Shown here: positions 7,575 through 16,783 of the stretch, piece by piece
Layout: every line of letters starts with the position of its first letter
Position numbering within the stretch: the stretch's first letter is position 1
NCBI RefSeq assembly: GCF_003253735.1
Contig: NZ_QKYW01000003.1
Span: 248,001-312,000, forward strand
DNA length: 64,000 nt
Direction: 5' to 3'
From: Pseudomonas sp. URMO17WK12:I2
GTDB lineage: Bacteria > Pseudomonadota > Gammaproteobacteria > Pseudomonadales > Pseudomonadaceae
Translations under genes and position numbers: made by a program
The notes under the pieces: model-generated
Database searches by the model: none
The model's input: the letters and a program-made list of their open reading frames with translations, nothing else
What the model was told of the DNA's origin: nothing

Positions 7575-8457
7575 CGGCGCGCCACAAGCCGATCGACACG
7601 GCGCCGATCTTCTCCGCCTTGGAGGTTGAAATGCGCTCGTCCCAGGCATGCTCGCCTGCTTCCAGCACCTTCATGCCGATCTGCCGATACACCGCAGCAG
7701 CCGTCGCCACCGCCCAGGCCGAGCGCCAGGGCAGCGCGGCAAGGCCCGCCTGGGCACTGTCGTAATAGGGCTCGGCCAGCTCCACCAAACGCTGACCAAG
7801 TACGGCGATGGCGGGCCGGTGATGAATGTCGGCAATCTGGTCACGTGGTACGCCCAGCTCTTCTAGCCACTGTTCGGGCAGATAGCAACGGCCTACCGCG
7901 GCGTCAGGGATGATGTCTCGGGCGATATTGGTCAGTTGGAAGGCCAGGCCCAGGTCGCAGGCGCGATCCAGCGTCGGCTCATCGCGGGCGCCCATCACCC
8001 GGGCCATCATCAGGCCCACCACGCCAGCGACGTGGTAGCAGTACTGCAGGGTGTCATCGATGCTCAGGTAGCGCCGCTCCAGCACATCCATCTCGAAGCC
8101 GGCCAGGTGCTCGAGGGCATGCTGCTCGGGAATCTGGTGGGCGAGCACCACCTGGCGAAAGGCGGCGAACGCCGGGTCATCCAGCGCTTCACCGTTGTAC
8201 ACGGCGCGGGTCTGGACTTGCAGATGAGCGAGGCGACGTTCGGCTTCTTCGCGGCTGATCGATACCGCATCGTGGCCGGCCACCTGGCCATCGATCACAT
8301 CGTCGCAGTGCCGGCACCAGGCGTAGAGCATCACGGCGCCGCGCCGGGTTTGCTCGTCGAACAGTTTCGACGCTGCAGCGAAGCTTTTCGAGCCCACCGC
8401 GATGCTCTGGTTGGCGTGCTCGATCAGCGCGTCATCCTGCGCTGCCTTGCCCGTCAT
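7456..8457 (-). CDS. crtB: 15-cis-phytoene synthase CrtB
   Basis: Condenses two geranylgeranyl diphosphates to phytoene, the committed carotenoid step. The two aspartate-rich motifs are present: DDVID (about 52-56) in the first half and DIIPD within NIARDIIPDAA (about 184-188). The third position of the second motif is proline where Pantoea has an acidic residue, but both outer aspartates remain. VGLMMARVMG and CYLPEQWL fit the family. The C-terminal 40 or so residues are low-complexity and Arg/Ala/Pro-rich and lie antisense to the end of crtZ. The ATG overlaps the crtI stop by 4 nt. Confidence 0.94.
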   Translation of the reverse strand: MTGKAAQDDALIEHANQSIAVGSKSFAAASKLFDEQTRRGAVMLYAWCRHCDDVIDGQVAGHDAVSISREEAERRLAHLQVQTRAVYNGEALDDPAFAAFRQVVLAHQIPEQHALEHLAGFEMDVLERRYLSIDDTLQYCYHVAGVVGLMMARVMGARDEPTLDRACDLGLAFQLTNIARDIIPDAAVGRCYLPEQWLEELGVPRDQIADIHHRPAIAVLGQRLVELAEPYYDSAQAGLAALPWRSAWAVATAAAVYRQIGMKVLEAGEHAWDERISTSKAEKIGAVSIGLWRAVTSRFARWPARSAQLWQRPRPSCAADHRASPAAAPSDAR

Positions 8458-9944
8458 GGCTGCAAATCCTCGATCATCAGGCCGGCGGTGGCCTTGGCCG
8501 AACCGATCACCCCCGGCACGCCCGCGCCCGGGTGAGTGCCGGCGCCGACCAGGTAGACGTTGCCGAGCTGGGCGTCGCGGTTGTGCGGGCGGAACCAGGC
8601 GCTCTGTTGCAGGACCGGCTCCAGCGAGAACGCCGAGCCCTGATACGCGTAAAGCTCGTCGCGAAAATCATCCGGGGTGAAGATCCTGCAGGTCACCAGG
8701 TCTTCACGCAGGCCCGGCATGTAGTGTTCCTCGAGGTAGGCGAGGATACGGTCGCGGTAGCGCGGGCCTTCGACGCTCCAGTCGATGGGGGCATTGCCCA
8801 GGTGCGGTACCGGTGAAAGCACGTAATGGCTGGAGCAGCCTTCGGGGGCCAGGCTCGGGTCGGTCACGCAGGGCGCGTGCAGATAGAGGGAAAAGTCCTC
8901 GGCCAGGGTCTGGCCCTTGAAGATCTCCTGGATCAGCTCGCGATAGCGCGGCCCGAAGCACACCGTGTGGTGCTGCAACTGCGGTTGCGGGCGCTTGAGG
9001 CCGAAATGGATCACGAACAGCGAGTTGCTGAAGCGCTTGCCCTTCAGACGCTTGCCTTCCTGGCGCCCGCGTGGGTGACCCGCCAGCAGTTTGTCGTAGG
9101 TGTGCACCACGTCGCCGTTGGAGGCCACGCTGTCGGCTGCAAAATGGCGGCCGTCCTGCAGGCGCACACCGGTGGCGCGGTTGCCGCTGGTGTCGATGGC
9201 GGCCACGTCGGCATTCAGTTCCAGCTTGCCGCCCAGGTCTTCGAACAGCCTGACCATACCCTGCACCAGCGCGCCGGTGCCGCCCCTGGGAAACCACACA
9301 CCCCATTCACGCTCCAGCGCATGGATCAGCGTATAGATCGACGAGGTGGCGAACGGGTTGCCGCCCACCAGCAGCGAGTGGAATGAGAACGCCTGGCGCA
9401 ATTTGTCGTGCTCGACGAAGCTCGACACCATCGAGTAGACGCTGCGCCACGCCTGCAGGCGCGCCAGTTGCGGGCCGACCTGCAGCATGTCGCGAAACGA
9501 CAGGAAGGGCACGGCGCCAAGCTTCAGGTAGCCCTCCTTGAACACCGCTTTCGAGTAGGCGAGAAAGCGCTGGTAACCGGCCACGTCGGCAGGGTTTAGG
9601 GCGGCGATCTGGCGATCCAGATCGGCCTGATCATTGGCGTAGTCGAACTGCGTGCCGTCTTCCCAGCACAAACGGTAGAACGGCGCGACCGGCAGCAGCT
9701 CCACGTAGTCCTCGATCTTGCGGCCGCTGAGGGCGAACAGTTCTTCGATGGCGCTCGGGTCGGTGATCACCGTCGGGCCGGCATCGAAGGTGAAGCCCTG
9801 ATCGCGGTACACGTAGGCACGGCCGCCGGGCTGGTCTCGTTTTTCCAGCAGGGTGGTGTGGATGCCGGCACTCTGCAGGCGGATGGCCAGGGCCAGCCCG
9901 CCGAAGCCCGCGCCAATGACGATGGCTGTTTTCGTTTGGTTCAT
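8454..9944 (-). CDS. crtI: Phytoene desaturase CrtI
   Basis: A 496-residue FAD-dependent desaturase that converts phytoene to lycopene in four dehydrogenation steps. The N-terminal FAD fold VIGAGFGGLALAIRLQSAG (about 9-27), EKRDQPGGRAYVY, and the C-terminal carotenoid-desaturase signature around YLVGAGTHPGAGVPGVIGSA (about 465-484) are intact. Its ends overlap crtY and crtB by 4 nt each, giving a tightly coupled operon. Lycopene is the expected product because crtY follows. Confidence 0.96.
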   Translation of the reverse strand: MNQTKTAIVIGAGFGGLALAIRLQSAGIHTTLLEKRDQPGGRAYVYRDQGFTFDAGPTVITDPSAIEELFALSGRKIEDYVELLPVAPFYRLCWEDGTQFDYANDQADLDRQIAALNPADVAGYQRFLAYSKAVFKEGYLKLGAVPFLSFRDMLQVGPQLARLQAWRSVYSMVSSFVEHDKLRQAFSFHSLLVGGNPFATSSIYTLIHALEREWGVWFPRGGTGALVQGMVRLFEDLGGKLELNADVAAIDTSGNRATGVRLQDGRHFAADSVASNGDVVHTYDKLLAGHPRGRQEGKRLKGKRFSNSLFVIHFGLKRPQPQLQHHTVCFGPRYRELIQEIFKGQTLAEDFSLYLHAPCVTDPSLAPEGCSSHYVLSPVPHLGNAPIDWSVEGPRYRDRILAYLEEHYMPGLREDLVTCRIFTPDDFRDELYAYQGSAFSLEPVLQQSAWFRPHNRDAQLGNVYLVGAGTHPGAGVPGVIGSAKATAGLMIEDLQP

Positions 9945-11107
9945 GAACGCGTCTCGAAATGCCTGGGGGCGTGGCGCATGGCCGCCCGCATGGCTTGATC
10001 AACGGGCACCGGCGGCTTGCCGATAAGAATGCGGGCACGGTCGTACCAGGGGTTGCTGCCAGCGTAGAAACGCTCGATCAGCCCCGCGGGCAGGCCGTAG
10101 AAACGTTGCATCACCTGCCAGCGATCCTGCGGCTGGCCGGCCAGGAACAGCATGCGATTGAGCAGCCGGTAAAAGCCCTGGTTGCGCCATTCGCCACGGG
10201 CATGGCTGCGCAGGTCGCGGGCCAGGGTGGCGGCGTCGCGCAGCTCATAGCCTACCAGCCAGTCGGCCAGGCGCACGGCATGGGGCAGGGAATAACCGGT
10301 GGTGCAGTGAAACAGTCCGGCCCGCAGCCCGGACAGCGGCTGGCCTGCCGCTTCATCCCAGAAGGCATCGAAATCGCCGGCCAGGGTGATGGGTAGAATG
10401 CCCTGTTCTTCACGCAGGCATTCGGCCACCTGCCAGCCGTGCTGACGGACATAGGCGGCAATGTGCTCGCGCAGCTGCTCGGTAGTGGCGCGGTGGTTGT
10501 CGACGTAGTGGGTGTCTTCGATCAGCAGCGTGTCGGCCGAGAAGGGCAGCACGTAGACGAAACGATAGCCGTCGCCCTGGGGCACGCGCGCGTCCATGAT
10601 GATCGGCGCGGTCAGCCCGTGGGGCTGTTCGAGGCGCAGCAACTGGCCGACGAAGGCCTGCTGGCCCAGCACCAGATTGCTGCTCTGCCGTGCACCGCGG
10701 CCATCGATCACCGCGCGGGCCTCGAGGCGCTCGCCGCTTTCCAGCAGCACCTGGGTCGGGCTGATCTCGCTGATGGTGCTGTTCAGGCGCAGGGAAGAGC
10801 CCAGCGCCGGGGTGATCACCTCGGCGAAGTGCTCGCCGGTGATGCTCGCGTAACCGCTGTCCATGGCGCGGGACAGATAAGGAAAGTGCACCTGGTAGCT
10901 TGCCCAGCGCTTGACCACCAGCGGTTCCAGCCAGCGGTGCTGCGCTTCGCTCAGGTCGCCATCGTGGAACGACCAGGTATGGTTGCCGCCCAGGTGTGGC
11001 TGCTCTTCGATGCACAGCACCTTCAAGTCCGGCCGCTGTTGCTGAAGTCGCCAGGCGACAAGCCCATTGGCGAGGCCGCCGCCGGCAAGGATCAGGTCAT
11101 AGGTCAT
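9941..11107 (-). CDS. crtY: Lycopene beta-cyclase CrtY
   Basis: A 388-residue lycopene cyclase of the bacterial CrtY type, forming both beta-rings of beta-carotene. The dinucleotide-binding start DLILAGGGLANGLVAWRL (about 4-21), the EEQPHLGGNHTWSFHD segment, IDGRGAR and the FVYVLPFSADTLLIEDTHY region characterise the family. The C-terminal half has TTGYSLPHAVRLAD. It overlaps crtX and crtI by 4 nt. Confidence 0.94.
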   Translation of the reverse strand: MTYDLILAGGGLANGLVAWRLQQQRPDLKVLCIEEQPHLGGNHTWSFHDGDLSEAQHRWLEPLVVKRWASYQVHFPYLSRAMDSGYASITGEHFAEVITPALGSSLRLNSTISEISPTQVLLESGERLEARAVIDGRGARQSSNLVLGQQAFVGQLLRLEQPHGLTAPIIMDARVPQGDGYRFVYVLPFSADTLLIEDTHYVDNHRATTEQLREHIAAYVRQHGWQVAECLREEQGILPITLAGDFDAFWDEAAGQPLSGLRAGLFHCTTGYSLPHAVRLADWLVGYELRDAATLARDLRSHARGEWRNQGFYRLLNRMLFLAGQPQDRWQVMQRFYGLPAGLIERFYAGSNPWYDRARILIGKPPVPVDQAMRAAMRHAPRHFETRS

Positions 11108-12375
11108 AGGGTGTGCGCCTGTGTTGTGGCGTGCTCGACCACCGCGGCCTCGACGATATCGGCAGCCCGCGTTACACCGCCAGCCTGCTGCAGCTCATCG
11201 ATCAGCGCATCGAAGCCGGGCAGCGGTTGTGCGAGCAGCGCCCGCAGTGCACTTTCGATACGTGCTGCACTGGCGCGCCGGCTCAATTGACTGCCAACCC
11301 CCCGATAGGCCACACGGGCCGCGACACCTGGTTGGTCGAAGGCAATCGGCAGCACCAGCATCGGCGTGCGGGCGGCAATCGCATCCATCACGGTATTCAG
11401 GCCGCCATGGGTAATCACCGCGTCGGCCTGCTCGAGGGCCCATTGCTGTGGCGCGAAATCGGTCACCCAGGTGGCGCCGCAGTCGATCAACCGACGCTCC
11501 TGAGCCGCGTCGAGTTTGCCGCAATGGGCGATCAGCAGCTGACCATCGAGGCGCTTGCAGGCCTTGGCGATGCGCTCGAACAGCTTTAGGCGGTCGCCCT
11601 GCAGGGTGCCCAGGCTGGCGAAGAAGAACGGCCGTTGCTTGTCGATGGGCCACTCGCCCTGTTTGCGCGTCAGCGGGCTGCGCAGCGGACCGACCGCATG
11701 GAAACTGGCCGGCAACCGGCTGCGCGGAAAGTCGAAACCGGGCAGGGTCTGGCTGATCTGTGCCAGCGGCGACAGGCATTCGTGCAGGGCGCTGCGCGGC
11801 GGAATACCGAGGCGCCGCGCCGCTTCATTGATCACCTTGCCGAGCGGCTTCATCAGCCAGTCGTACACCTGGCTGCTGCCGCGGTACATATGCTGGCTGC
11901 GCTCGTCGGTGGCATAGGCGAAGGGCATTACCGGCAGTGGTAGCCCCGGCTCGCGATTGACCGGCAGCGCGCAGGCGACGGATACGAACGGCAGGCCCAG
12001 GCTTTCGGCAACCAGCCCGCCGGCCGGCTCCATCTGGTCGCAGAGCAGGGCATCGATCCCGTTGTCCGCCAGCGCTTGCGGCAATTCGTTGCAGAGCATG
12101 GCGGTGGTACCCGCCATCTGTTTGATGATCCGTCGCAGGCCCCAGGGCGTATCCGGGTGCGCCGCCTGATGCAGGGTACGCTCCAGGCTGCCCGGCGGAT
12201 GGCTGTTGGCGCCCACCGAGCGAAAGCTGATGCGTGGCTCGCTGAGCCAGTGGGCAGCATCGGACTGGTGGAAGAAGGTCACCCGGTGGCCGCGCTCGAT
12301 CAGTTCGATGGCGAGGGCCTGCAGGGCCTGGAAGTGGCTGTAGTAGGGCGGCGCGACGACGGCGAAATGGGTCAT
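11104..12375 (-). CDS. crtX: Zeaxanthin glucosyltransferase CrtX
   Basis: A 423-residue GT1-type glycosyltransferase that transfers glucose from UDP-glucose to zeaxanthin. The N-terminus [17 protein letters not shown] (about 6-22) is the acceptor domain. The donor-binding signature is in the C-terminal half: [19 protein letters not shown], then [17 protein letters not shown]. Gene position between fni and crtY is the Pantoea order, so a glucosylated zeaxanthin is the likely end product. It overlaps both neighbours by 4 nt. Confidence 0.92.
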   Translation of the reverse strand: MTHFAVVAPPYYSHFQALQALAIELIERGHRVTFFHQSDAAHWLSEPRISFRSVGANSHPPGSLERTLHQAAHPDTPWGLRRIIKQMAGTTAMLCNELPQALADNGIDALLCDQMEPAGGLVAESLGLPFVSVACALPVNREPGLPLPVMPFAYATDERSQHMYRGSSQVYDWLMKPLGKVINEAARRLGIPPRSALHECLSPLAQISQTLPGFDFPRSRLPASFHAVGPLRSPLTRKQGEWPIDKQRPFFFASLGTLQGDRLKLFERIAKACKRLDGQLLIAHCGKLDAAQERRLIDCGATWVTDFAPQQWALEQADAVITHGGLNTVMDAIAARTPMLVLPIAFDQPGVAARVAYRGVGSQLSRRASAARIESALRALLAQPLPGFDALIDELQQAGGVTRAADIVEAAVVEHATTQAHTL

Positions 12376-13427
12376 GCTTGAGTCGTTCGTGGTGAGCCGG
12401 TCGGGAGCAGCCGAGCGTTGCGCAGTGCGGCCAGGTTGGCCGAGCCGGTGCAGAAGCAGGCCGTGCGCAGTTGCCGGATGACGATCTGGAAGTGCTCGAC
12501 CACCGCTTCGGTCGACAGCGTGGCGCCAGGCAGCGCGCCGGCCGCCTGGCCGACGATATCGGCGCCCAGGCGGATGGCTTTGGCCGCATCGACACCGTCG
12601 CGGATCCCGCCAGAAGCAACCAGGGTCGCGTGCGGCAAGGCATCGCGTATCGCCTGAACGGCGCTCGCGGTGGGAATGCCCCAGTCGGCGAAGGCCATGG
12701 CCACCGCGCGATCCGCTTCATTGGTAGCGCGTTCGCCTTCCACGGCGGCCCAACTGGTGCCCCCGGCGCCGGCTACATCGATGACCTGCACGCCAGCCTC
12801 GATCAGCGAGCGGGCCACCGATGCCGATAGGCCGGCGCCGACTTCCTTGACCACCACCGGCACCTCCAGGCTGCTGGCCACGCGGGCGATTTGCGTCAGC
12901 ACACCGCGCCAGTTGCGGTCGCCTTCGGCCTGCACGGCTTCCTGCAGCGGGTTGAGATGAATGATCAGGCCGTTGGCCTGCAAGGTATCGACGGCGCGGC
13001 GGGCCAGATCGAGGCCGTCGGCCTCGAGCAACTGGGCGGCGCCGATATTGGACAGCAGCACGATATCCGGAGCGAGGCGGCGCAGTTCGCGAGTCAGCCC
13101 CTGGTCGTTGCCGGTCTGCAGGCTGACACGCTGGGAGCCAACGCCCATGGCGATACCCAGCTCTTGCGCGGCTTCGGCAAGGTGGCGGTTGATGGCCTCG
13201 GAGCGGTTGGCGCCGCCGGTCATCGAGCTGATCAGCAGCGGCGCCTGCAACGCGACGCCAAGCAATGAGGTACGCAGATCGATGGCCGCGTGGTCGAGCT
13301 CGGGCAGGGCGCAATGCTCGAAGTGCACCTCTGACCAGCCTGCACTGATACGCGACGCCGCCTTGTGCCGATCCAGAACGATATCGAGGTGATCATCCTT
13401 ACGCCGACTGAGGTCGCTATTATTCAT
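12372..13427 (-). CDS. fni: Type II (FMN-dependent) isopentenyl-diphosphate delta-isomerase
   Basis: Interconverts IPP and DMAPP, raising the precursor supply for CrtE. The 351-residue length, [20 protein letters not shown] (about 66-85), MGVGSQRV, and the late FMN-binding [18 protein letters not shown] are those of the TIM-barrel type II enzyme, unrelated to the Nudix type I form. It is first in the crtX-Y-I-B operon, with GGAG just before its ATG. The start faces crtE across a 274-bp divergent region. Confidence 0.94.
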   Translation of the reverse strand: MNNSDLSRRKDDHLDIVLDRHKAASRISAGWSEVHFEHCALPELDHAAIDLRTSLLGVALQAPLLISSMTGGANRSEAINRHLAEAAQELGIAMGVGSQRVSLQTGNDQGLTRELRRLAPDIVLLSNIGAAQLLEADGLDLARRAVDTLQANGLIIHLNPLQEAVQAEGDRNWRGVLTQIARVASSLEVPVVVKEVGAGLSASVARSLIEAGVQVIDVAGAGGTSWAAVEGERATNEADRAVAMAFADWGIPTASAVQAIRDALPHATLVASGGIRDGVDAAKAIRLGADIVGQAAGALPGATLSTEAVVEHFQIVIRQLRTACFCTGSANLAALRNARLLPTGSPRTTQA

Positions 13428-13491
13428 GCAGGCTCCATTACGCCGGAATCATTTTTGGGTGCGCGCGGTCTGTGCAAAACGGAATAATCGA

Positions 13492-13521
13492 ATAGCATGT
13501 CGATTCAGCTGTCTTGTACAA
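13492..13521 (-). promoter_or_regulatory. Candidate promoter of the fni-crtXYIB operon
   Basis: On the minus strand TTGTAC (13521-13516) and TGCTAT (13497-13492) are 18 bp apart and about 65-95 bp upstream of fni. The fit to sigma-70 boxes is modest. The -35-like element lies inside the CTTGTACAAG palindrome, which suits repression by a protein binding there. Confidence 0.3.
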
Positions 13522-13534
13522 GTCTTTTACAGGC
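13513..13534 (+). promoter_or_regulatory. Tandem 11-bp boxes resembling a CarH/LitR operator
   Basis: Two adjacent 11-mers, CTTGTACAAGT and CTTTTACAGGC, fit the nnTnTACAnnn direct-repeat pattern that I recall for B12-dependent light-sensing MerR-family repressors. The first also forms a perfect CTTGTACAAG palindrome. The boxes lie between fni and crtE and overlap the -35-like hexamers of candidate promoters in both directions. No CarH/LitR gene is in this window, so the regulator is inferred only. Confidence 0.45.
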
Positions 13535-13553
13535 AGCTGGCGGGCAAGATTAT
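13526..13553 (+). promoter_or_regulatory. Candidate crtE promoter
   Basis: TTTACA (13526-13531, five of six to the sigma-70 -35) and GATTAT (13548-13553, four of six to the -10) are separated by 16 bp. The -35 coincides with the second TnTACA box. This leaves a leader of about 140 nt before the crtE ATG. Confidence 0.35.
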
Positions 13554-13701
13554 CAGGCAACCGCGCGCATTAGACGTTCCAACATTACAAATCGGCTTTG
13601 GGTTACGAACATTTCAGTGTCAGGATCGTACACCGCCGTGACCTTGCAGTACTTGGGGGTATGTTCGGGTGCTGCAGGAATACAGAAGAAGAGAGTGAAC
13701 G

Positions 13702-14589
13702 ATGACGGCCTATGCGACTGCGACGATCGACAGCGGATTTACCGAACACCTGATGCAGCTGCGGGCGGCCATCGATGGCCGACTCGACGAGTTGCTGCCA
13801 GCTGCCAGCAATGAACGCGATCTGGTCGCCGCCGCCGTTCGCGATGGCGCTCTGGCGCCGGGCAAGCGCATGCGTCCGCTGTTGCTGCTGCTCGCGGCCA
13901 ATGGCCTGGGTGCCAGCCAGCACCATGCCCTGGATATGGCGTGTGCCATCGAGATGGTGCACGCCGCCTCGCTGATTCTCGATGACATGCCCTGCATGGA
14001 CAACGCCCAGCTGCGCCGAGGCAGGCCGACCGTGCACCTGGCGTTCGGTGAGGACATCGCCATCCTCGCCGCCGTGGCGCTGCTGTCACGGGCATTTGGG
14101 GTGGTTGCGTCGATCGAAGGCGTACGCCCGCTGGTGCGCACCCAACTGGTGGAAATCCTTGCCAATACCGTGGGCTCCCAGGGCCTGGTGCAGGGGCAGT
14201 TGCAGGACTTGCGTGATGGCAAGCATGCGCGCAGCGAAGAAGAGATCGCCGCGACCAACAACCTCAAGACCGGTGTGCTGTTCAGCGCGATCATGGACAT
14301 GGCGTACCTGATCAGCGATGCACCGAAACCCGTGCGCAGTGTGCTGCAGTGCTTCGCCATCGAACTGGGGCATGCCGTGCAGCTCTACGATGACCTGCAG
14401 GACATCAACCCCAACAGTGACAAGGATCAGGGCAAGGATGACGGCAAGTCGACCTTGCTGGCCCTGTATGGCGAGCAGAAGGTGCGCGAGCGCCTCGATG
14501 GGCACCTGGCGCGCGCGCAGGTCTGCCTGGATGAAGCCTACGGCGGCGACGTCTACATCGGCCGTTTCTTGAGCATGTTGTTCGCCTGA
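13702..14589 (+). CDS. crtE: Geranylgeranyl diphosphate synthase CrtE
   Basis: A 295-residue all-helical prenyltransferase that extends FPP or shorter allylic diphosphates to the C20 precursor for CrtB. The first aspartate-rich motif is DDMPCMDN (about 94-101), and the second is DDLQDINPNSDKDQGKDDGK (about 231-250); GKRMRP (about 54-59) binds the IPP phosphate. Unlike the usual Pantoea cluster, where crtE heads the same operon as fni-crtXYIB, here it is transcribed away from them. Its stop abuts the stop of the next, convergent gene. Confidence 0.94.
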   Translation: MTAYATATIDSGFTEHLMQLRAAIDGRLDELLPAASNERDLVAAAVRDGALAPGKRMRPLLLLLAANGLGASQHHALDMACAIEMVHAASLILDDMPCMDNAQLRRGRPTVHLAFGEDIAILAAVALLSRAFGVVASIEGVRPLVRTQLVEILANTVGSQGLVQGQLQDLRDGKHARSEEEIAATNNLKTGVLFSAIMDMAYLISDAPKPVRSVLQCFAIELGHAVQLYDDLQDINPNSDKDQGKDDGKSTLLALYGEQKVRERLDGHLARAQVCLDEAYGGDVYIGRFLSMLFA

Positions 14590-15054
14590 CTACTGCGGCA
14601 GCGCCTCAAGGGCGCTCTGCAGCGCGGCGGCATCGCTGAAACGCTGCTCGCGGATTACCTTGCCATCTTCCAGCTCCAGCCACTGCACGGTTTCCCGGTC
14701 ACCGTCATAGCGGCTGGCGACCCGGCCGGTCTGGTCGAGCATGATGCGGTACTTGGCCGAGCGCATGGCCGGTACCGCCACCATCTTCGCCAGCGACGGC
14801 ATCTTCTCGATATCCGCCACATAGACCACGTGGCGAGCATCCAGGAAACCCTCCTGTTTCTCTTCCAGCGCGCCATTGACCAGGCGGGCGGTGGACATGC
14901 TGCGCGCCACCAGTACCACCCGGGCGCTGTCATCCAGGGTATAGGCCTTCTCGAACTGATCGAGCAGTGTCCAGCGTGTCGTCACTGGGGCGGCAGCGTC
15001 CGCCCAGGCAGATGAACAGACAACACTGAACAACAGGATGCAAAGACGCTTCAT
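14590..15054 (-). CDS. Periplasmic hypothetical protein, possibly thioredoxin-fold (YtfJ-like)
   Basis: The product is 154 residues from the ATG at 15054, with a clear signal peptide MKRLCILLFSVVCSSAWADA. The frame extends upstream to 15135, but the signal peptide argues for 15054. The mature part has alternating strand/helix segments (ARVVLVARSMSTARLVNGAL, DARHVVYVADIEKMPSL, YRIMLDQTGRVASRYDGD) and no CXXC. This looks like the thioredoxin-like fold of small periplasmic YtfJ-type proteins without redox cysteines. Function is unknown. It ends exactly at the crtE stop. Confidence 0.65.
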   Translation of the reverse strand: MKRLCILLFSVVCSSAWADAAAPVTTRWTLLDQFEKAYTLDDSARVVLVARSMSTARLVNGALEEKQEGFLDARHVVYVADIEKMPSLAKMVAVPAMRSAKYRIMLDQTGRVASRYDGDRETVQWLELEDGKVIREQRFSDAAALQSALEALPQ

Positions 15055-15205
15055 GGTGGGCCGCTCTGTCGGAAAATTGGCAGCACAATAGAGCTCAGCA
15101 GCGGTGCTTGCCAAATATTTTGCGCTCGCACGCAACGCCGAGGCTTATAAGCGCGGCTGGGGTTTGCCCGGACGAAGCAAATCGCTGGACGAGGCTACCT
15201 TTCGG

Positions 15206-15224
15206 GATAATTGTTAATTAGAAT
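15206..15224 (+). promoter_or_regulatory. Fur-box-like sequence upstream of the ECF sigma gene
   Basis: The sequence GATAATTGTTAATTAGAAT begins with a perfect GATAAT hexamer and matches the remaining Fur consensus only partly. It lies 36 bp before the ATG of a FecI-type sigma gene, where a Fur operator is expected. It is offered as a candidate, not a firm site. Confidence 0.4.
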
Positions 15225-15260
15225 CGATCTCGTTATTGATCCTTCGTATCGGGTGTCTGG

Positions 15261-15773
15261 ATGGGCGGTTTGGCTGTATCGAGTGGGCAGGCTTTCCACG
15301 ATCTCTACCGGGAACATCGCAGCTGGCTTGAGCAATGGCTGAGCCGCCGCATGGGCAACGGTTGGGATGCCGCCGACCTCAGTCAGGATGCCTTCATGCG
15401 TGTGCTGACAGGTTCCCAGTCGATCAGCGAGCTGCAAGAACCCCGTGCCTACCTGAAAACCATCGGCAAACGCCTGCTGATCAACCTCTACAAGCGCCGC
15501 AGTCTGGAGCAGGCGTATGTGGATGCGCTTGCGCAACTGCCGGAGGCCTGCGCGCCGTCACCGGAAGAGCGTTGGCTGGTACTGGAAACCTTGCAGGCCC
15601 TGGACGAGCTGCTCGACGGGCTGCCCCATGTGGTGCGCCGAGCGTTCCTGCTCAGCCAGCTCGAAGGGCTTGGCTACCGCGATATCGCCGAGCGCCTCGG
15701 GGTCTCCGAGCGCAGCATCAAGCGCTACATGGTGCAGGCTTACGAGCACTGCCTGCTGGCTGAGCTGTGCTGA
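15261..15773 (+). CDS. FecI-type ECF RNA polymerase sigma factor
   Basis: A 170-residue extracytoplasmic-function sigma factor of the iron-starvation group. Region 2 holds FHDLYREHRSWLEQWLSRRM and DAADLSQDAFMRVL; region 4 holds GLPHVVRRAFLLSQLEGLGY followed by the DNA-binding helix IAERLGVSERSIKRYMVQA. With FecR and the receptor encoded downstream it forms a cell-surface signalling system that turns on the receptor and transport genes when the ferric siderophore is bound. The ATG at 15261 has no strong ribosome site, so the exact start is uncertain. Its end overlaps fecR. Confidence 0.9.
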   Translation: MGGLAVSSGQAFHDLYREHRSWLEQWLSRRMGNGWDAADLSQDAFMRVLTGSQSISELQEPRAYLKTIGKRLLINLYKRRSLEQAYVDALAQLPEACAPSPEERWLVLETLQALDELLDGLPHVVRRAFLLSQLEGLGYRDIAERLGVSERSIKRYMVQAYEHCLLAELC

Positions 15774-16717
15774 ATCGCGAAGTAAGCGAGGACAGCCGCC
15801 GGGTCGCCCGCGCGGCGGCGCGCTGGTTGGCGCTGATCGAGTCTGGCGAGGCCAGCGAACGCGACCACCTGGCCCTGCAGCGTTGGCGCGAGGTGCATGC
15901 TAGCCACGACCAGGCCTGGCAGAAGATCCAGGCCTTGCGCTCACGCTTTGGCGGGCTGCCGGCCGAGCTGGCGATGGCCAGCCTCGACCGCCCTGACCAG
16001 GGCCGGCGGCGCATGCTCAAAGGCATGCTGGGGTTTGCCGCATTGGCGCCCGCCGCCTGGCTGGTCAGCCGAGAACTGCCTATCGATGCCTGGCGCGCCG
16101 ATCTGGCAACCCGTGTGGGTGAGCGGCAGCGGCTGACCCTGGCCGATGGCAGCGTGCTGGATATCAATACCGATTCTGCGCTGAACCTCGACGCTGGTGC
16201 GCGTCGCCTGACCCTGTTGCGGGGCGAGGTTGCCCTGAAGGTCGCTGGCAGCACGCCATTCGTTATCGAGACCAGCCAGGGCAGGGCGACGCTTGGCACG
16301 GGTGAGGTCTGCGTGCATCAGCAGGGCGACAGCTGCCAGTTCTCGGTGCTGGCTGGCTCGGTGCAACTGCAGGCAAGTACTGATGACACGCAGGTCCTGC
16401 AGCCGGGGCAGCGGGTCACGCTACGTGCCGGGCGCATCCAGTCCACCCAGACTTTCGACACCGGAGCGCTTGGCTGGCGTGACGGTGTACTGATGGCCAA
16501 TGATCAGCCGCTCGGCGACTTCCTGCGCGAACTCGACCGCTACCGCCCCGGCATCCTGCGTTGGTCGCCAGCCCTGGAAAGCCTGCGGGTGACCGGCAGT
16601 TTCCGCCTGGCCGATACCGACCAGATCCTCGATTTGCTGGCCGCCAGCCTGCCAGTTGACGTGCACAAACGCACCCGTTACTGGGTCACGCTGGTACCGC
16701 GCGAAAAAATTGCCTGA
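15767..16717 (+). CDS. FecR-type sigma regulator (anti-sigma factor)
   Basis: A 316-residue inner-membrane regulator paired with the FecI-type factor. The N-terminal cytoplasmic part has a DUF4880-like stretch (ARAAARWLALIESGEASERD, LQRWREVHASHDQAWQKIQ) and one membrane segment near 88-105. The periplasmic FecR domain follows (GERQRLTLADGSVLDINTDS), with a C-terminal STN-like end (YRPGILRWSPALESLRVTGS). It senses the signalling domain of the outer-membrane receptor. A GTG start at 15767 overlaps the sigma stop by 7 nt, giving translational coupling. Confidence 0.9.
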   Translation: MLNREVSEDSRRVARAAARWLALIESGEASERDHLALQRWREVHASHDQAWQKIQALRSRFGGLPAELAMASLDRPDQGRRRMLKGMLGFAALAPAAWLVSRELPIDAWRADLATRVGERQRLTLADGSVLDINTDSALNLDAGARRLTLLRGEVALKVAGSTPFVIETSQGRATLGTGEVCVHQQGDSCQFSVLAGSVQLQASTDDTQVLQPGQRVTLRAGRIQSTQTFDTGALGWRDGVLMANDQPLGDFLRELDRYRPGILRWSPALESLRVTGSFRLADTDQILDLLAASLPVDVHKRTRYWVTLVPREKIA

Positions 16718-16734
16718 GGGCTGTCCCTTTTTTT
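16717..16734 (+). terminator. Weak terminator-like hairpin between fecR-like and receptor genes
   Basis: AGGG-CTGT-CCCT followed by a run of seven Ts overlaps the fecR-like stop. The stem is short. A partial stop here would uncouple high receptor expression from low regulator expression, as is known for the E. coli fec genes. Confidence 0.35.
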
Positions 16735-16783
16735 CCACTCGCCTGTCATGGGAGGTAGTGAATTAAAAAAGAGAGCGTCTGCC

